Assembly (NCBI GenBank): GCA_947477745.1
Contig: CANJUF010000010.1
Span: 1 to 64,000, forward strand
DNA: 64,000 nt
Reading direction: 5' to 3'
DNA from: Sphingomonadaceae bacterium
Lineage (GTDB): Bacteria > Pseudomonadota > Alphaproteobacteria > Sphingomonadales > Sphingomonadaceae
How positions within the stretch are numbered: position 1 is the first letter of the stretch; each line of letters begins with the position of its first letter. The translations under genes were made by a program, and so were the position numbers. Of the stretch, positions 1-8,922 are shown in pieces. Under the pieces are notes generated by a model. It had not been told where the DNA came from. It saw only the letters and a program-made list of their open reading frames with translations, and did not search any database.

Positions 1-1
1 C

Positions 2-1435
2 CTGCCCGAATGGTTCGTCGCCTGTTATGGCGCGGCGCTGGCGGGCGCGGTCGTCACCCCGCTCACGGGCTGGGGGACCGGGCCGGAGCTGGAATTCGGC
101 CTCGCCGATTCGGGCGCAAGGCTTGCGATTGTCGATGACAAGCAACTGGCGAGCATTCTGCCACATGTCGATGCCTGTCCGGCGCTGGAGCGGGTGTTCG
201 TCACCCGCCACGAGGCGCCGCTGCCGGCAGACGCGCGTCTTGCCCGGCTCGAAGACGTGATCGGAACGCCGCACCAATGGGCAGCACTGCCGATGGGCAG
301 CCTTCCCGCCGCGGCCTTCGCTCCCGATGACGACGTGGCGATCCTCTATACCTCGGGCACCACTGGCAGACCCAAGGGCGCGGTCGCCACGCACCGTAAC
401 ATTCTCAACAACATCGGCGCGGTCGCGCTCCCGATCATGCGCGCGATGATGCGTTGGGGCGATCCGCTGCCACCGCCCGTCGATCCGCTCGATGCGCCGC
501 AGCGGGTGAACCTTTCCGCGGTACCGCTGTTCCATGCGACCGGCCTCGTCACCCAGTTGATCCTCGCGGCAAGCGGCGGCTTCAAGGTGGTGATGATGCC
601 GCGCTGGAACGCCAGCGAGGCCGTGCGCCTGATCGAGCGCGAGAAGGTCAACGTCACCGGCGGCGTGCCGACAATCGCCTGGCAACTGCTGGAGGAGGCG
701 GAAAATACCTCGGCTGATCTCTCCAGCCTAACTTCGATCGCTTATGGCGGCGCACCTGCCGCTGCCGAATTGACGCGGCGGCTCAAGGCGCGCTTTCCCG
801 CGATCCGCATGGGCACCGGCTGGGGCATGACCGAGACCCTCGCCACCTTCACCACCGCGAGCGGGATGGAATACGAGACCCGGCCCGAGACCGCCGGAAC
901 GCCGGTTCCCGGCAACATGCTGCAGATCCGCGATCCCGAAGACGGCGTCACCCTGTTGCCCTGCGGCGAAGTGGGCGAAGTCTGGGCGCGCGGACCGCAG
1001 GTCGTCACCCGATACTGGAACCGGCCCGAAGCCAGCGCCGAGACCTTCGTCGATGGCTGGCTGCGCACCGGCGATCTCGGCAAGCTGGATGAGGAGGGAT
1101 ACCTCACGCTGGTCGACCGCGCCAAGGACATGGTGATCCGCGGCGGCGAGAACATCTACTGCCTCGAGGTCGAGAACGCGATCTACGAGCATCCCGACGT
1201 CGTGGATGCTGCCGTGGTCGGCGTGCCGCATCAGGTGCTCGGCGAGGAGCCGGCGGCGGTGGTGCGGCTGGCTGCGGGCAGCAGCACCAGCGAAGACGAT
1301 CTCAGGCAGCACGTCGCCGCGCGCATCGCCAGGTTCAAGGTTCCGGTACGCGTGCTGTTCCTTGACGAGAACCTGCCGCGCAACGCCAATGGCAAGATCA
1401 TGAAGGGCGAATTGCGCGCGATGTTCGCGAAGTAA
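2..1435 (+). CDS. Acyl-CoA synthetase / AMP-binding protein, 5'-truncated by window edge
   Basis: Frame is open from base 2 (LPEWFVACYGAALAGAVVTPL). AMP-binding motif YTSGTTGRPKGA, GWGMTE, GWLRTGDLG and C-terminal NGKIMKGELR. Confidence 0.93.
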   Translation: MPEWFVACYGAALAGAVVTPLTGWGTGPELEFGLADSGARLAIVDDKQLASILPHVDACPALERVFVTRHEAPLPADARLARLEDVIGTPHQWAALPMGSLPAAAFAPDDDVAILYTSGTTGRPKGAVATHRNILNNIGAVALPIMRAMMRWGDPLPPPVDPLDAPQRVNLSAVPLFHATGLVTQLILAASGGFKVVMMPRWNASEAVRLIEREKVNVTGGVPTIAWQLLEEAENTSADLSSLTSIAYGGAPAAAELTRRLKARFPAIRMGTGWGMTETLATFTTASGMEYETRPETAGTPVPGNMLQIRDPEDGVTLLPCGEVGEVWARGPQVVTRYWNRPEASAETFVDGWLRTGDLGKLDEEGYLTLVDRAKDMVIRGGENIYCLEVENAIYEHPDVVDAAVVGVPHQVLGEEPAAVVRLAAGSSTSEDDLRQHVAARIARFKVPVRVLFLDENLPRNANGKIMKGELRAMFAK

Positions 1436-1452
1436 GGCCGCCACAAGAAATC

Positions 1453-1466
1453 TTGCGCTGGATCAA
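1453..1466 (+). promoter_or_regulatory. FNR/FixK-like box TTGCGctggATCAA upstream of the Crp/Fnr gene
   Basis: TTGCGCTGGATCAA resembles TTGAT-N4-ATCAA (8/10). It coincides with the TTG start the ORF track uses, so the real start is probably downstream. Confidence 0.6.
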
Positions 1467-1521
1467 GGACCGGCCAACCGATCCTCTCCCATCACCCGCA
1501 TATGGTGTGCGGACAGGTATC

Positions 1522-2214
1522 GTGAATTTGGCTCAAGGCCTTGACCGTTTCGGTCTTGCCGTCGGTGGAGCGATCGCGCCGATCCGCGAGCGGCTACGCC
1601 CTTTCGCCCGTCACCAGAGGACCGCACAGGGCGCCGCCGCCGCGCTTGGGCCGGAACGCGATCATCTGGTCTACATGCTCGACGGCCATGCCAAGCTCGT
1701 CGCGCGCACGCCCGGCGGCCAAGACCGGATCGTCGCCTTTCATTGCGCTGGCGATCTCGTCACCGTGCCGGCGGCGGGGCTTCACGCCTATGCGCTCGCG
1801 GCGATCCGCGATTGCAACCTTCTCGCCTTCGGGCGCACCGAACTCCTCGCGGCGGTACGCGACGATCCGGCAATGCTTGAAGCCGTGTTCAATCAGGTCA
1901 TCGACGGTCTGGAGCGCTGCCGCGAGAATGCCGTCAATCTTGGCCGCAAGAGCGCCAGCAAACGCGTCGCGAGTTTTCTTCTGACCATGGCGAAACGGGG
2001 CGGACAGGGGGCGGGCGACGCACCGGTCGTCGAGCTGCCGATGTCGCGCCGCGATGTGAGCGATTACCTTGGCCTGACTATCGAGACGATCAGCCGCCAG
2101 ATCAGCGAGATGCGCAAGCTGGGGCTGATCGCCACGCCCAGCCGCAGCCGCGTCCAGCTGCTCGATTGCGAAGCGCTCAAAGCGCGCGCCAATCATTTCG
2201 CAGGTGCGGAATAA
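1522..2214 (+). CDS. Crp/Fnr-family transcriptional regulator, FixK-like (no N-terminal Fe-S cysteines)
   Basis: cNMP-binding-like domain, then HTH SRRDVSDYLGLTIETISRQISEMRKLGLI containing the E-x-x-S-R recognition motif. GTG 1522 chosen as start. Confidence 0.85.
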   Translation: MNLAQGLDRFGLAVGGAIAPIRERLRPFARHQRTAQGAAAALGPERDHLVYMLDGHAKLVARTPGGQDRIVAFHCAGDLVTVPAAGLHAYALAAIRDCNLLAFGRTELLAAVRDDPAMLEAVFNQVIDGLERCRENAVNLGRKSASKRVASFLLTMAKRGGQGAGDAPVVELPMSRRDVSDYLGLTIETISRQISEMRKLGLIATPSRSRVQLLDCEALKARANHFAGAE

Positions 2215-2225
2215 TTTCCTCGAAA

Positions 2226-2239
2226 TTGCGCTCGATCAA
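2226..2239 (+). promoter_or_regulatory. FNR/FixK-like box TTGCGctcgATCAA
   Basis: Differs from the box at 1453 by one base. Lies just after the regulator gene and before the ccoI remnant. Confidence 0.6.
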
Positions 2240-2297
2240 TACGTGCCGGGTGCCTGGGGCGTAATCCGGACGCGACGTTTCCAGCAGGGGTACCCAG

Positions 2298-2634
2298 AAC
2301 CGCAGCCGCTATGTCCGGATCGCCGACCGTGCCTCGAAGATCTATGCCCCGGCGGTGCATACGCTTGCGGCGGTCAAGCGAAGTGGGGCTTCAGGCGGCC
2401 GACATGGTCTTCGTGCAGGCCTCGCTCATGGCGCTGCCGCGCGCGGTCGCGGCTTCGCGCCGGACCATGGCGGTCGTGCGCCAGAACTTCGTGCTCGCCA
2501 TCGGCTATAACGTGCTCGCGGTTCCGCTGGCGATGGCAGGCATGGTCACGCCCTTGATCGCGGCGGCGGCCATGTCGATCAGCTCACTGATCGTCATCGC
2601 CAATTCGCTGCGGCTGGTGAGGGCAGCGCGATGA
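2298..2634 (+). pseudogene. ccoI: Remnant of cbb3-oxidase assembly Cu-translocating P-type ATPase (CcoI/FixI), catalytic core deleted and frameshifted
   Basis: Frame at 2298 gives NRSRYVRIADRASKIYAPAVHTLAAVK (CcoI middle). A different frame from ~2385 gives AADMVFVQASLMALPRAVAASRRTMAVVRQNFVLAIGYNVLAVPLAMAGMVTPLIAAAAMSISSLIVIANSLR (CcoI C-terminus). No DKTGT region between them. Confidence 0.75.
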
Positions 2635-2774
2635 CCGGGCTGCTGCTGCTCGTCCCGATCGCACTGCTGCTTGGCCTCAGCGGCCTCGCCGCGTTCTTCT
2701 GGGCGCTGCGCGACGGCCAGTTCGAGGACCCCGACGGCGCTGCGGCGCGCATCCTGATCGAAGATGAGGATTAG
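2631..2774 (+). CDS. ccoS: cbb3-type cytochrome oxidase assembly protein CcoS/FixS (47 aa)
   Basis: MTGLLLLVPIALLLGLSGLAAFFWALRDGQFEDPDGAAARILIEDED*: single TM helix plus the FWALRxGQFxDxxGxAxRIL signature. ATGA overlap with the ccoI remnant. Not in the ORF track (too short). Confidence 0.85.
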   Translation: MTGLLLLVPIALLLGLSGLAAFFWALRDGQFEDPDGAAARILIEDED

Positions 2775-2899
2775 AACGACCGGCTCAATTCGCCGGGGCG
2801 ATTGGCAAATTTGTCGACGCGCAATATCGCGGTCTGGTGAATTCTGTTACAAGCAGGCACACAGCGCCTCAAGGCGATTCCGGTGCGGGAGAAAAACCA

Positions 2900-4210
2900 A
2901 TGCAAGTCAATGATATGGTCCTCGTCAGCGTTGACGATCACAACATCGAACCGCCCGAGGCTTTCCTGCGCCACTGGCCCAAGGACCGGCTCGAGGAAGC
3001 GCCCAAGGTCATCAACCGCAACGGCAAGGACGCCTGGTTCTTCAAGGGCAAGATTCATCCCACCTGCGGGTCGAACGCGGTGGTCGGCCGTCCGCTCGAG
3101 GAATATGGGCTCGAACCCACCCGCTTCGACCAGATGCGCAAGGGCTGCTATGATCCCGCCGCGCGGATCGACGACATGAACGTCAACGGCGTGTTCGGCT
3201 CGGTCAATTTCCCGACCTTCCCGCAGTTCGCGGGGGCGACCTTCATCAACGATCCGGGCGAACTGTCGCTGATCGCGACGCGCGCCTACAACGACTGGCA
3301 CATCCTCGAATGGTGCGCCCATGCGCCCGGCCGCCTGCTGCCTTGCGCGATCCTGCCGCTGTGGGACATGGACGAGACCATCAAGGAAGTGAAACGCGTC
3401 TCCGCTCTCGGCGTCCACGGCATTACTTTCCCCGACAACCCGGTGCGGCTCAACCTTCCTTCGATTCACAACGAGTACTGGGAACCGCTTTGGCAGGCGC
3501 TGGTCGATCACGACATCCTGATCAACTGCCACATCGGCAGCGGCGAATCCGCGCCGCATGCCTCGCCCGATTCGCCGATCTCGGCGTGGATCACGACCAT
3601 GCCGATCTCGATCGTCAACGCCACGGCGGACTGGCTCTATTCGCCGATGTGGAAGAAATATCCGGATCTTCGCATGGCGCTTTCCGAAGGCGGCATCGGC
3701 TGGATCCCCTATTTCCTCGAACGCGCCAACTTCACCAACGAGCGGCACGGCCTTTGGACCAATGTCGACTTCGCCGGCGAAAAGCCAAGCGACGTGTTCA
3801 ACCGCCATTTCTACACTTGCTTCCTCGACGATGTGGCCGGGCTCGAAATGCTGCATCACATGAACGAGGATCATGTGACGTGGGAGTGTGACTATCCGCA
3901 TTCGGACACGCTGTGGCCCAATTGCCCCGAGCGCCTGCTGCAAACGATGCAGCACCTCACCGATGAGCAGATCGACAAGATCACGCACAGGAACGCGCTG
4001 ACCGCATTCCGTTCCGACGCGATTGCGCAGAATGGCGGGCGCGAGAATTGCACCGTCGGCGCGCTGCGCGCTCAGGCGGGCCATGTCGACACTACCCCGC
4101 GCGAAGGTCTGGGCGGCGCCACGATCGAGGCGACCGGCACGGCGGCAGGCGGCAAGCCGATCGTCACCTCGGGCGACATGGCGCGGATCATGATCGGCGC
4201 TTACGACTGA
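2900..4210 (+). CDS. Amidohydrolase family protein (Amidohydro_2-like)
   Basis: MQVNDMVLVSVDDHNIEPPEAF...INCHIGSG...WECDYPHSDTLWPN; ATG 2900 preceded by GGAGAA. Confidence 0.85.
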   Translation: MQVNDMVLVSVDDHNIEPPEAFLRHWPKDRLEEAPKVINRNGKDAWFFKGKIHPTCGSNAVVGRPLEEYGLEPTRFDQMRKGCYDPAARIDDMNVNGVFGSVNFPTFPQFAGATFINDPGELSLIATRAYNDWHILEWCAHAPGRLLPCAILPLWDMDETIKEVKRVSALGVHGITFPDNPVRLNLPSIHNEYWEPLWQALVDHDILINCHIGSGESAPHASPDSPISAWITTMPISIVNATADWLYSPMWKKYPDLRMALSEGGIGWIPYFLERANFTNERHGLWTNVDFAGEKPSDVFNRHFYTCFLDDVAGLEMLHHMNEDHVTWECDYPHSDTLWPNCPERLLQTMQHLTDEQIDKITHRNALTAFRSDAIAQNGGRENCTVGALRAQAGHVDTTPREGLGGATIEATGTAAGGKPIVTSGDMARIMIGAYD

Positions 4211-4218
4211 GGGATTTT

Positions 4219-4304
4219 CGTCATTGCGAGGGGGCTTCGGCCTCCGAAGCAATCCAGGGCGGTTTGCACTGCTCTGGATTGCTTCGCTTCGCTCGCAATG
4301 ACGA
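4219..4304. repeat. Palindromic intergenic repeat, copy 1 (CGTCATTGCGAG...CTCGCAATGACGA)
   Basis: Terminal inverted arms CGTCATTGCGAG / CTCGCAATGACG with internal GAAGCAATCCAG / CTGGATTGCTTC. Second copy at 41224. Confidence 0.85.
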
Positions 4305-4328
4305 AGTTTGTGTCTCCTGAGGTTGGGC

Positions 4329-5069
4329 TCAAGCCCCCTTCAAATCCGCCAGAAACGCCCTCACGCGGTTGGCATTGTAGCCCAGATCGCCCACCCCGAC
4401 GCGGCTGACCGAGCGCATGTCGACCACGCTGTCCTTGCCGTCAGCGCTGGGCCGCACGCGCAGCACGACATCGTCGTTGAAGCGGATCCAGGCGGCATAG
4501 GCGGTCGCCTCCAGCCTTCCTGACGCCGGATCGGCCTTGGCAATCTTCCAGCCGCGCGCTTTCGCCAGCCTTTCCGCATCGGCGATCACCGCCGCTACCG
4601 GCTTGCCCAGCGTGATCGGCTTGAGGTCGGGGAAAGCCTTGGCGTGGATCGCGCGCCAATTTTCGACCGTTTCGACGCCGACCAGGTTGTCCTTGCGCAC
4701 TTCGAGCACTTGAAATGCCGGAGGATCGGTAAGATCGGTCGATGCGTCGTGAAGCGGCGGATATTTGGACGCAGGCACGACAATGGTCAGTACAACGCCG
4801 AGCAGCGCGGCCGCGGGAATCACGCCGGTCAGCGCCTTGCGCGCCGCGCCGGGGGCGGGCCGCCGCCAGGCGATCAGCAGCGTGATCAGGCCGATGACCA
4901 GCGCGAGCAGCGCGGCGAGAATGCCGAAGGTCAGGCCCATGAAGCCGGTCATCTTGGGAATCAGGTCGTTACGGGCGAGGGTGGTGCCAACGATCGCCAG
5001 AAGGACCGCGCCAATACCGAGCACGCGCGCCAGTCCTCCAAGCCGCTGCGACCAGGTTTTTCCTTGCAT
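4329..5069 (-). CDS. DUF1499-like membrane protein
   Basis: Three hydrophobic segments, then C-terminal VVDMRSVSRVGVGDLGYNANRVRAFLADLK typical of DUF1499. Confidence 0.75.
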   Translation of the reverse strand: MQGKTWSQRLGGLARVLGIGAVLLAIVGTTLARNDLIPKMTGFMGLTFGILAALLALVIGLITLLIAWRRPAPGAARKALTGVIPAAALLGVVLTIVVPASKYPPLHDASTDLTDPPAFQVLEVRKDNLVGVETVENWRAIHAKAFPDLKPITLGKPVAAVIADAERLAKARGWKIAKADPASGRLEATAYAAWIRFNDDVVLRVRPSADGKDSVVDMRSVSRVGVGDLGYNANRVRAFLADLKGA

Positions 5070-5104
5070 GGCTAATCTCCCTCGCCAGATACTCGCACGA
5101 AGCG

Positions 5105-6064
5105 CTACGCCGAGCAACTCGCTCCACCAAGCACGCAGAACCGGGCGCAATGCGGGTGGTTGAGCCGGACCGGACTGGACGCTTCGGCCAGACTGTCGCC
5201 CAGGTCGAACCCGGGCGCGTAAGGCAGCAGCGTGCAGGCCGCGACGCGCGGGGCGCTCTCGCCCTTGCGGTGCACGACCATGCGGCTGGTTGCGCACATC
5301 ACATCTCCGGGCGACTTGCCGAGGATGCTCCAGCAATCGGTGGTGATTTCGGCGATGTCGGCGCGGGCATCCATTTCGGGAAACAGCACCAGTCGGGCCG
5401 GGTCGTACGCATCGATGGGGAGGCCGCGCTCGGCAAACAGCGCCGCATAGCCCGCGCGTGCCTGTGTCTCGCTTTCGTGCGGGAGGAGCCGCCCGGCGAC
5501 AGCAATGGAAAACCGGTTTGCGGCGAGCCAGCCGAGGCCGTCAAGCGCCGCAACCCATGATCGCGCGCCGCGTTCGGCTTCGTGGATTTGCTTAGTGTAA
5601 TGATCGAGGCTGACCCGCAAGGTGAGGCGCGCGCCATGCCGTTCGCGCAGGGCCAGCAGCGCAGCTTCGCGGTGCCGCATCGGCTTCATCGCATTGGTCA
5701 GCACCAGAACCTCGAATCCACGCGAAAGTGATCCATTAAGCATCTGCATAATATCGGGATTCATGAAAGGCTCCCCGCCGGTAAAGCCGATTTCACGGGT
5801 CGGCAGCTTGTCGGCCGCGACTTCGTCAAGGAACCGCGCAACATCGGCTGAGGCGAGGTAAACCAGCGCGTCGTTGCTGGGGCTGCTCTCGATATAGCAG
5901 GCCTTGCAGGCAAGGTTGCACAAGGTTCCGGTGTTGAACCACAGCGTTTCGAGCGCGGCCAGAGGCACCCACGCCCGCTCGCTGCCGTCGAGAGTGCGCA
6001 GCGGATCGCTGAACTTGCCCGGCGCAAGGCTCGGCGCATCGGGCACAAAGGGTGACAGGTTCAC
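5105..6064 (-). CDS. Radical SAM protein with C-terminal auxiliary Cys cluster
   Basis: CNLACKAC (CxxxCxxC), TGGEPFMNPDI, C-terminal CTLLPYAP...HCARFCVLGGASC. GTG 6064 overlaps the upstream stop (GTGA); MPQDRS at 6082 is an alternative start. Confidence 0.85.
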   Translation of the reverse strand: MNLSPFVPDAPSLAPGKFSDPLRTLDGSERAWVPLAALETLWFNTGTLCNLACKACYIESSPSNDALVYLASADVARFLDEVAADKLPTREIGFTGGEPFMNPDIMQMLNGSLSRGFEVLVLTNAMKPMRHREAALLALRERHGARLTLRVSLDHYTKQIHEAERGARSWVAALDGLGWLAANRFSIAVAGRLLPHESETQARAGYAALFAERGLPIDAYDPARLVLFPEMDARADIAEITTDCWSILGKSPGDVMCATSRMVVHRKGESAPRVAACTLLPYAPGFDLGDSLAEASSPVRLNHPHCARFCVLGGASCSA

Positions 6065-7473
6065 CGACCGATCCTGCGGCATTTCGCGACCAGTCGCGCC
6101 ATGCGTTTGGGCCACTTGCCGAATACGGTGGGCTCCCAGGCAGCGAAGGCGGCCTGCTTCGAAATGTCGGCGCGCGTCGGGTAGGCGACGATTGCCGAAC
6201 CCATCGCAAAGGTCGAAGCCTTGCCCGCGATCACCTGCGACCACGGCAGCAGCAGCTCGCCCGCATGCTCGCCCACCGCTGTCGCGCCGAGCACCTTGCG
6301 GCCCTTCATCACCAGCTTGAGGAAGCCCTGTGACGCGCCTTCGCAAACCGCACGGTCGTTGTCCGCGAATTGCTGGCGCACGGCATGCACCTTGTCGCCA
6401 TGCTGCGCGCGCGCTTCGGTCTCGGTCATTCCGATCTGCGCCAGTTCGGGCGAAGTGTAGGTGCAGTGAGGCAGCGCCGAGAAATCGGCCTTTGCCGGAA
6501 TGCCCAGCGCAATCTCCAGCGCGGCGTTCGAGCCTTCGTAGCCCGAGACATGCGTGAAGCGCGGACCTGCCCGGCAATCGCCGATGGCGTAGATCCGCTT
6601 GTTGGACGTGCGGCGGCGCGCGTTGACCAGGATGCCGTCCTTGCCGGTCTCGACCCCAGCCTTGGCAAGATCTAGCCTTTCGATATTCGCCTTGCGCCCC
6701 GCAGCGACAAGCACATGGCTGCACGGGATCGTCTCGCCCCCGTTGCAGGTCAAATGCAGGTCTGTCCCGGTGCCGTCGCAGCGCGTTACTTCGCCCGAAA
6801 CGAAGCGCACGCCTTCGGCCTCCAGCCGCGCCTTGACCAGTTCGGCGGCCTCCTCGTCGTCGCGTTCGAGCGGCCGGGCAAGAGCGATCACCGTCACCTC
6901 GCTGCCGAGACGGCGAAACGCCTGCGCCATCTCCATGCCGATGCCGCCTGCGCCGATGATCGCGAGGTGGCGCGGCAACTCGTTGATCGCAAAAAGGTTT
7001 TCGTTGGTCAGGACCGGAACCTTGCCGATCCCGTCTATCGGGGGAATCATCGGCTGAGAGCCGGTGGCGATCACGATCCGCGGGGCGCGCAGCAAACGCT
7101 CGCAGACTTGCAGGCTATCTCGCGATACGAAGCTCGCCCGTGCGCAGATCACCTCGATGCCCATGGCCTCGAACCGCTCCTGCGAATCGTGATGTTCGAT
7201 CGCCGCGATGGAATTTTCAATGTGTTTTCTGACGCTTGCCCAGTCAATCGAGGCCTTGCTGAGGCCAACGCCGAGCCGCTCGCCCTGCTGCGCCGCACGC
7301 TCTGCTGCGGCAAGCAGCGCCTTCGATGGCACGCATCCGGTGTTGAGGCATTCGCCGCCCATCGCGCCTTGTTCGATCAGCGCGACCGAGAGGCCAAACA
7401 GCGCGCAGCCGCCCGCCGCCGTCAGGCCGGCCGCGCCTGCGCCGATAACAATGGCGTCATGGGTGTATTTCAT
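6061..7473 (-). CDS. FAD-dependent pyridine nucleotide-disulfide oxidoreductase (mercuric reductase / dihydrolipoamide dehydrogenase-like)
   Basis: GAGAAGLTAAGG, redox-active GGECLNTGCVPSKALL, IGAGGIGMEMAQ, IYAIGDC. Confidence 0.9.
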   Translation of the reverse strand: MKYTHDAIVIGAGAAGLTAAGGCALFGLSVALIEQGAMGGECLNTGCVPSKALLAAAERAAQQGERLGVGLSKASIDWASVRKHIENSIAAIEHHDSQERFEAMGIEVICARASFVSRDSLQVCERLLRAPRIVIATGSQPMIPPIDGIGKVPVLTNENLFAINELPRHLAIIGAGGIGMEMAQAFRRLGSEVTVIALARPLERDDEEAAELVKARLEAEGVRFVSGEVTRCDGTGTDLHLTCNGGETIPCSHVLVAAGRKANIERLDLAKAGVETGKDGILVNARRRTSNKRIYAIGDCRAGPRFTHVSGYEGSNAALEIALGIPAKADFSALPHCTYTSPELAQIGMTETEARAQHGDKVHAVRQQFADNDRAVCEGASQGFLKLVMKGRKVLGATAVGEHAGELLLPWSQVIAGKASTFAMGSAIVAYPTRADISKQAAFAAWEPTVFGKWPKRMARLVAKCRRIGR

Positions 7474-7490
7474 GGCCTCGCTCTAAGCCC

Positions 7491-8216
7491 TTAGCGCACA
7501 TCGGGATAGTGGCGGGCGAGGCGCTTGCGCGCGCCGAAGGCCCACATCACGCCGACCTTGAAGTAGATCCAGTTGGCGCGCAGCGGCCCCCAGGCGGCGA
7601 CGCGGCGGTCGGAGGTGCGCACGATGCGGGGCACCAGTTTCACCCTGCCGAGCTTCGCCATGCGGATGCACAGGTCCGCCTCCTCCATCACCGGGGTGCC
7701 CGGATCGCAGCCGCCTACGGCGAGGAAATCGGCGCGGCGAAAGAACATGGCGTGATCGCCGAACAGCAGGCGCACGCCGCGAAAAAACAGGTGCGGGCGC
7801 AGCAGCAGCGGCGCGTACCAGGTCTTGATCCAGTTGTGGAACGAGGTGCCCCAGCGGGTCTTGTCCGGCCCGCAGATCAGCGGGGTGAACCCGGCAAGTG
7901 CCACGCGCCGGTCCGTCAGCGTCTCGCGGATTACTCCGATCATATCGGCGGGCGGTAGCGTGTCCGCGTGCAGCACGCAGACGAGCGGGCCTTGCGCTGC
8001 CGCAACGCCCGCGTTGATCTGGACCGCGCGCCCGCGCTCGCTGGCCATCACGCGCCAGCCTGCCGCGCGGACCAATGCGCAGGTTGCATCCTCGCTGCCG
8101 CCATCGACGACGAGCACCTCGACCGGCGCGGGATCGAGCGCGGACAGCGCTTCGATCAGGGTGGGCAGGGCCTTCGCCTCGTTGAGCACCGGCACGACCA
8201 GCGAAACCGCGTTCAC
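7491..8216 (-). CDS. Family-2 glycosyltransferase, TIGR04283-like
   Basis: SLVVPVLNEAKALPTLIEAL...VLVVDGGSEDAT...ERGRAVQINAG...VCVLHADTLPP. Confidence 0.85.
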   Translation of the reverse strand: MNAVSLVVPVLNEAKALPTLIEALSALDPAPVEVLVVDGGSEDATCALVRAAGWRVMASERGRAVQINAGVAAAQGPLVCVLHADTLPPADMIGVIRETLTDRRVALAGFTPLICGPDKTRWGTSFHNWIKTWYAPLLLRPHLFFRGVRLLFGDHAMFFRRADFLAVGGCDPGTPVMEEADLCIRMAKLGRVKLVPRIVRTSDRRVAAWGPLRANWIYFKVGVMWAFGARKRLARHYPDVR

Positions 8217-8803
8217 GGCGCAAACTCCGGCCAGCCTGCAAGGTCGCCGGGCTCGTCGATGTCGGCCAGTTCGGGCAGCAGGCCAGGCGTAACGCCGCGC
8301 GCTTCCATTCTCGCAAGCGTTTCAGAGTGCACCGCTGGCGTAGACCACGGCATGCCGGTGAACAGCCATGGCGAGGGTTTGCGCAAGCCAATCAGCCAAT
8401 AGCCGCCGTCGCGCGCCGGGCCGATCACCGCTTCGTGCGATGCGAGCAGTGCCGCCGCCTCGCGCAGCAGCGAAGCCGAAAGCGCGGGCAGGTCGCTGCC
8501 GATCACCAGCGCGGGAGGCTCAACCCGCGCCAGCCGCTCGCCGAGATCGCCGGGCCCCTGGTCGTGCACTGAAATGCCGGGGCCGAATTCCTCCTCGAAG
8601 CGTTCGCAGCTCGCGCCCGTCACCCGCAGTTCGACCGGCAGACCGCTGTCACGCACGGCGGCAAGCGTGTGGTCCAGCAGGCGGCGATAGATGCGCGCCG
8701 CGCCTTGCTCTCCATAGGCCCGCGCCAGCCGCGTCTTGACCATGCCCGGCTGCGGCCAGCGGGCGAAAATCACGATCCTCGGCGAATTGGCGGCTTGCGG
8801 CAT
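8213..8803 (-). CDS. TIGR04282/DUF2064-like glycosyltransferase-fold protein
   Basis: IVIFARWPQPGMVKTRLARAYGEQGAARIYRRLLDHTL...VIGSDLPALSASLL...PARDGGYWLIGL. 4-nt overlap with next gene. Confidence 0.85.
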   Translation of the reverse strand: MPQAANSPRIVIFARWPQPGMVKTRLARAYGEQGAARIYRRLLDHTLAAVRDSGLPVELRVTGASCERFEEEFGPGISVHDQGPGDLGERLARVEPPALVIGSDLPALSASLLREAAALLASHEAVIGPARDGGYWLIGLRKPSPWLFTGMPWSTPAVHSETLARMEARGVTPGLLPELADIDEPGDLAGWPEFAP

Positions 8804-8922
8804 CGCGCCACGCTAACGGTTCAGCGATCCGCTGCCCACCCCGGCAAGTCTGTTCTTTTCAAGACCGCGCCAATCGCGCATGGAACGGCAACCGGACAAA
8901 GCCGAGAGAGGAAAGCCAGACC

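Noticed and set aside
2311-2634. Intact small membrane protein as suggested by the ORF track
   Set aside because: The first ~25 residues are out of frame with the CcoI homology; reading frame 2298 continues the homology, so a decayed ccoI is the better explanation.
2771-4252. 493-aa minus-strand ORF
   Set aside because: Antisense to the amidohydrolase at 2900-4210; shadow ORF from high GC3.
4219-4304. Insertion sequence or CRISPR repeat
   Set aside because: No transposase and no regularly spaced array; only two dispersed palindromic copies.
6061-7473. Mercury-resistance operon
   Set aside because: Only a MerA-like flavoprotein; no merR, merT, merP or HMA domain.
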